From positions 32,562 through 96,561 of the forward strand of contig NZ_FOLQ01000005.1 of NCBI RefSeq assembly GCF_900112365.1: 64,000 nt of DNA, written 5' to 3'. The first letter of the stretch is position 1, and each line of letters begins with the position of its first letter. This stretch comes from Spirosoma endophyticum. GTDB taxonomy: Bacteria; Bacteroidota; Bacteroidia; Cytophagales; Spirosomataceae. Positions 59,927 through 64,000 of this stretch are shown here, in pieces. Made by a program: the position numbers and the translations under genes. The notes beneath the pieces are model-generated. The model searched no databases and had not been told where the DNA came from. It saw only the letters and a program-made list of their open reading frames with translations.

Positions 59927-62900
59927 ATGCGTTTACTCCACCTACTCTTCGTTCTGCTTCCCTTTACACTAGTTGCCCAGCCGACCCATCGGACGGCCAA
60001 AGGCTGGCAGGAGCTTACTATTTCTGACGGTCTGTCGCAGGGGATGGTGTATGACCTCAAACAAGATCCGAAAGGGTTCATTTGGGTGGCCACCAAAGAT
60101 GGACTAAACCGATATGACGGCTATAATTTCACCGTATTTACCCACGATCCTTATAACGATTATAGTCTTTCCGACAACAATTGCTCGTCGCTGCTGGTCG
60201 ATAGCCGCGGATGGCTCTGGGTAGGTACGCTTAACAAAGGGCTTAATCTGTTCGATACGCGCACCCAGCGCTTTTATCACCTCAACATTCGCGACCAGGC
60301 ATTGCCCAACGCGGGAAATTATGCCATCAATACTATTTTCGAAGATCCACAGGGCGCGATCTGGGTGGTGGCGGGTGAGATTAAATTATTTAAAATCCAG
60401 TTAGCCAACGCCCTTAAAAACGGCTCCCCTGATCAGGCTAACTTAACTGATCAGGTACAGATCATACCGGTTTCAGTTGACGGAAAAGTGACGGACCTCA
60501 TCAAGCAGCTTAACTTTCGTCCCGACGGTCAGGCCATGGCCATATCCACCAATGGCTTACTCTCATTTAACTGGCAACATCCCCAGAAAGCGAGCACGTT
60601 CAATAGCTTTACAGGTGATTTCGCCAGGGGTTTGACCTTTTACAGTGATATAAATCAGGATGCCCTGCTGGCGACGATCGACGAGGAGAATAAAGTCGTC
60701 TGCCGCCAGCGGGGCCGACAGAAGACCGTCCTGGTACGGAAAGATAAGGACGCTGTCATTAGCCTGAATGCCCTCAATTCAACCACACTGGCCATCGCCA
60801 GGGGCGAATTCCTCTGGATCATGTCGCTGGACGAATTCATGCGACAGGATAGCCTTACGGTACGTAATGCCTTTACCACGTTACCAACCGACCTCTATGC
60901 GATTACTAACTTACTCAGAGATCGGACAGGAAATATATGGGTGGGCACGAGCGGATATGGCCTGCGGAAATTCAATCCTCAGATCAAGCAGTTTCAGTCA
61001 ACGTTACCGGGTATGACCCTTTCTTATCTGTATGCGGATCAGCAGGGGCGCACCTACGTCCGGCATCAGTTTTCGTATTACCAATTCGATCGGCTCAATA
61101 ACCGGACTCAGCCTTTCCTGGGCGATGCGCTGCCACCCGCTGATAAACGGCAGCGCTACCTGATGCAGGATCGACAGGGCACGTTCTGGGTGTCGAACAC
61201 GCACTTCCAGACGCACCAGATGCACCTGTTTAAGTTTAGTGCCGATTGGCAGCTCCTCAAAAAATACCCCCTGCCATCCAATACATCGTTTGGGTTCTAC
61301 TACAATCAGACCGTTGAGGACAAAGCCGGTAAGCTCTGGCTTGGAGCAATCGATGGTAAACTTCTTCGGTTCGATCCAAAGACGGAAACATTTCGAGTTT
61401 TCTCCTATCAATCGCTGTTACCGCAGAAAGGAGCCGAAATCGAAACCTATGCCCTGTACTTCGATCAGGCCGGTACGCTCTGGATTGCGACCCAACAGGG
61501 ACTAGTACGAGCCGACCACACACAAACCAGCCCAACATTTTCGCTCTACAAAAACAGTCCGACAGACCGCCAGAGTTTGAGCAACGACATTGTGCTGAGC
61601 CTGCTTGATGACCCCCATGAACCGGGTCGCTACCTCTGGGTGGGTACGAAAGGCGGTGGACTTGACCGCCTGGATAAACAGACGGGGCACTTCACCCACT
61701 TTACGGAAAAGCAAGGCCTGCCCAACAAGGTGGTATATGGAATTCTGACCGATACGTTCCTGAATCTTTGGTTGAGTACCAACCGGGGCCTGGCTCAGTT
61801 CAACCCCAAAACAAAGCAGTTCCGCAACTTCACCAAAGCTGACGGCTTACAGGACGATGAGTTTAACACGGGTTCATTTTTCAAAAGTTCTTCGGGGGAA
61901 TTGATGTTCGGGGGCGTTAATGGACTAACGACGTTCCGGGCTGCAGACCTGGTGCGAAAAGGGGGCTCTACGCCACAGGTGCACCTGATTGGCCTGAAAG
62001 TTAATAATGAAGCCATTGACGTGGGAAGCCCCGATGGTATTCTGACGGAAAGCATTGAGAACACCCAGCGCATTGACCTGGCTCATGACCAGAACCTAAT
62101 TACGTTCGAGTTCGGCCTGATGGATTATGCCAATTCGGCGAAAAACCAGTATCGGTATCGACTCGATGGCATTGATGAGAAATGGGTGTCGGCAGGCACT
62201 AATCGCTTTGCCAACTACGCCCAGTTACCACCGGGCAACTACACCCTGCAGATGAGTGGGTCGGTGGAGGGGGAGCACTGGAGTAAACCCATAGCGTTAC
62301 AGGTGCGGGTGCATCCGCCCTTTTATCGGACCTGGTGGGCGTATGGGGTTTATCTGCTCGTGCTGGCCCTGATTACCTGGCAGTTGCACCGAATCCAGAC
62401 CCAGCGGCTACTGCTTCAGCAACAGGTAGTCTTCCGGCAACAGGAAGCCAGTCGGCTGGTGGAATTGGATACGCTCAAAACGCAGTTTTTTACCAACATT
62501 TCGCATGAGTTTCGCACTCCACTCACGTTGATTCTGGGACCACTGGATAACCTGAAAGAACGATTTCCTGATGATTCTGACCTCACGTTGATGGAGCGAA
62601 ACGGCCAGCGGCTGCTCAGTCTGACAAACCAGTTGCTCGACCTGAGCAAACTGGAAGCGGGTCAGTTGAAAACGGAGGCCGAACCGGGCGACATTGCCGC
62701 CTTTCTCAGGACACTGGCCAGCTCGTTTAGTTCGCTGGCCGATAGCCGGGCCATTCAGTTCATCTTCACGCAGGATCAACCTACGCACTGGGTTCGCTTT
62801 GATCGTGATAAGGTGGAGAAAATTATAACGAATCTGCTGTCCAACGCCTTTAAGTTTACGCCCGATGGTAACGTAGTGCGCCTGAACGTAGCGTATGAGC

Positions 62901-64000
62901 CCGGGGGGGTCATCCTGCGAGTGGCTGATACGGGAATTGGCATTGCTACCACCAACCTGCCCAAAATCTTCGACCGCTTTTATCAGGTAGATAGTCAGTC
63001 TAATCGAAATTACGAAGGCACGGGTATTGGCCTGGCGCTGGTCAATGAACTGGTGAAGGTCTTACAAGGCACGATTTCGGTTGATAGCCTCGAAGGCAAG
63101 GGTACTACGTTTACGGTTCATCTGCCACTGACGCCGATGGCCGCACCCATAGCGGCTGACAATACACAAACCCCTGATGACACCTCCAGCGGTGAAGCCT
63201 CCTTTATGGACGGGCGGCCGCTTCCTGTGGGGATATTACCCCTGGAAGTGCCGATCAATGGATTAGTTGATTCTCCGGTTTCCGAGAATATTCTTCTCAT
63301 CATCGACGATAACGCCGATATCCGAGCTTATGTACGGAGTATCTTTGAGACCGATTACCAGATTATTGACGCTATTGATGGTCTGGACGGTCTGGAAAAA
63401 GCCACGGCTACGTTGCCTAACATTGTTATCTGCGATTTGATGATGCCCCGGCTCGATGGCTTTGGTTTTTGTCGGATGCTGAAGACGCAGGAAGCTACCA
63501 GTCATATTCCGGTGGTAATGCTCACCGCCAAAGCCACCATTGAGGATCGGATAGAAGGCTTCGAGCTCGGCGCCGACGACTATCTGACCAAGCCCTTTAA
63601 CCGGGCGGAAATTCAGGTACGGGTGCGGAATCTAATCGACAAACAGGAACGCCTTCGGCTCCATTATACCAGTAGCCTGCTCCTTCACGAACCCGTTTCG
63701 GTTCAGGCTACGTCTCCCGAAGACGCTTTTCTGAAAAAGGCCCGAGCCATTGTTGAGGAACACCTGAGCGATAGTCGATTTGGGGTCGAAGCGTTCAGCA
63801 AAGCCATGAACCTGAGTCCGTCACAATTGCTGCGCAAACTCAAAGCCCTGACGAACTTGACCGTTGTGGAGTTTTTGCGACAATATCGGCTACAGCGTGC
63901 GGCTACCCTGCTAGCTCAGGGCGATGAGACCGTCTCGGCCATTGCCTATCAGGTAGGGTTTGAGAACCTATCCTATTTCACCAAAATGTTCCAGGAAGAG
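59927..64000 (+). CDS. Hybrid two-component system sensor/regulator (partial, 3' end outside window)
   Basis: The frame from ATG 59927 is open to the window edge (1,358 codons). A signal peptide (residues 1-18, LLHLLFVLLPFTLVAQ) leads to two seven-blade propellers made of Reg_prop repeats (FIWVATKDGLNRYDGYNFTV and many similar ones). A Y_Y_Y domain, a membrane helix (WWAYGVYLLVLALITW), HisKA with His860 in ISHEFRTPLTL, HATPase (LLSNAFKFTPDG, then GTGIGLALV), a receiver with Asp1170 in VICDLMMPRLDG, and an AraC helix-turn-helix at the cut end follow. Such regulators bind sugar fragments in the periplasm and switch on polysaccharide-utilisation genes. The gene looks intact within the window. 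Confidence 0.95.
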   Translation, partial: MRLLHLLFVLLPFTLVAQPTHRTAKGWQELTISDGLSQGMVYDLKQDPKGFIWVATKDGLNRYDGYNFTVFTHDPYNDYSLSDNNCSSLLVDSRGWLWVGTLNKGLNLFDTRTQRFYHLNIRDQALPNAGNYAINTIFEDPQGAIWVVAGEIKLFKIQLANALKNGSPDQANLTDQVQIIPVSVDGKVTDLIKQLNFRPDGQAMAISTNGLLSFNWQHPQKASTFNSFTGDFARGLTFYSDINQDALLATIDEENKVVCRQRGRQKTVLVRKDKDAVISLNALNSTTLAIARGEFLWIMSLDEFMRQDSLTVRNAFTTLPTDLYAITNLLRDRTGNIWVGTSGYGLRKFNPQIKQFQSTLPGMTLSYLYADQQGRTYVRHQFSYYQFDRLNNRTQPFLGDALPPADKRQRYLMQDRQGTFWVSNTHFQTHQMHLFKFSADWQLLKKYPLPSNTSFGFYYNQTVEDKAGKLWLGAIDGKLLRFDPKTETFRVFSYQSLLPQKGAEIETYALYFDQAGTLWIATQQGLVRADHTQTSPTFSLYKNSPTDRQSLSNDIVLSLLDDPHEPGRYLWVGTKGGGLDRLDKQTGHFTHFTEKQGLPNKVVYGILTDTFLNLWLSTNRGLAQFNPKTKQFRNFTKADGLQDDEFNTGSFFKSSSGELMFGGVNGLTTFRAADLVRKGGSTPQVHLIGLKVNNEAIDVGSPDGILTESIENTQRIDLAHDQNLITFEFGLMDYANSAKNQYRYRLDGIDEKWVSAGTNRFANYAQLPPGNYTLQMSGSVEGEHWSKPIALQVRVHPPFYRTWWAYGVYLLVLALITWQLHRIQTQRLLLQQQVVFRQQEASRLVELDTLKTQFFTNISHEFRTPLTLILGPLDNLKERFPDDSDLTLMERNGQRLLSLTNQLLDLSKLEAGQLKTEAEPGDIAAFLRTLASSFSSLADSRAIQFIFTQDQPTHWVRFDRDKVEKIITNLLSNAFKFTPDGNVVRLNVAYEPGGVILRVADTGIGIATTNLPKIFDRFYQVDSQSNRNYEGTGIGLALVNELVKVLQGTISVDSLEGKGTTFTVHLPLTPMAAPIAADNTQTPDDTSSGEASFMDGRPLPVGILPLEVPINGLVDSPVSENILLIIDDNADIRAYVRSIFETDYQIIDAIDGLDGLEKATATLPNIVICDLMMPRLDGFGFCRMLKTQEATSHIPVVMLTAKATIEDRIEGFELGADDYLTKPFNRAEIQVRVRNLIDKQERLRLHYTSSLLLHEPVSVQATSPEDAFLKKARAIVEEHLSDSRFGVEAFSKAMNLSPSQLLRKLKALTNLTVVEFLRQYRLQRAATLLAQGDETVSAIAYQVGFENLSYFTKMFQEE

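Overview
The window comes from a Bacteroidota genome, most likely a Cytophagales bacterium close to Spirosoma. I infer this from a hybrid two-component regulator, an AraC regulator of the Cytophagales type, an Arc/SPFH gene pair, a small histone H1-like protein, a serine-palmitoyltransferase-like enzyme, M61 and S41 peptidases, and surface-protein C-terminal domains typical of that group. No rRNA, tRNA or CRISPR array was recognised. Species identity was not tested.

Bases 1 to about 18,500 form a gene-poor, heavily decayed accessory region. It holds the end of a surface protein, small hypothetical genes, and many broken genes: an HNH nuclease, IS3-type and IS1-like transposase remnants, a barstar with an internal stop, two response-regulator remnants, two copies of a decayed signal-peptide gene, and a tyrosine-recombinase tail at the right border. 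Intact islands inside it are a secreted protein plus GH43 arabinanase-like pair (5.4-7.7 kb), an AraC-PAS regulator (9.9-10.8 kb) and a convergent RsbRD-type histidine kinase and response regulator pair (13.2-15.0 kb).

From about 18.5 to 55.5 kb the DNA is dense housekeeping sequence. It holds ybaB, a GT2 glycosyltransferase, a PspC protein, cold-shock protein, lysS, SPFH with Arc, coaX, tsaB, an S41 protease, rnpA with rpmH (the latter only 55 codons), an M61 peptidase, a GH130 enzyme, an amidase, an OmpA-family protein, a CzcCBA-type heavy-metal efflux operon on the minus strand, an AlkZ-like winged-helix protein, accC, an alpha-oxoamine synthase, a histone H1-like protein, MaoC, an acyltransferase, fabG, a lipid kinase, and an overlapping argG-glycosyltransferase-argC set. 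Many junctions here carry long imperfect palindromes whose sequences differ from site to site but are each built of short repeated words. This is the most curious unexplained structure in the window.

From 56 to 59.7 kb decay returns: a second and third copy of the surface-protein C-terminal domain, a histidine kinase that has lost its ATPase domain, and a LuxR-type response regulator with a frameshift in its DNA-binding domain and its upstream region replaced. From 59.9 kb to the end runs a large hybrid two-component sensor/regulator cut by the window edge; such regulators normally control polysaccharide-utilisation genes, expected downstream.
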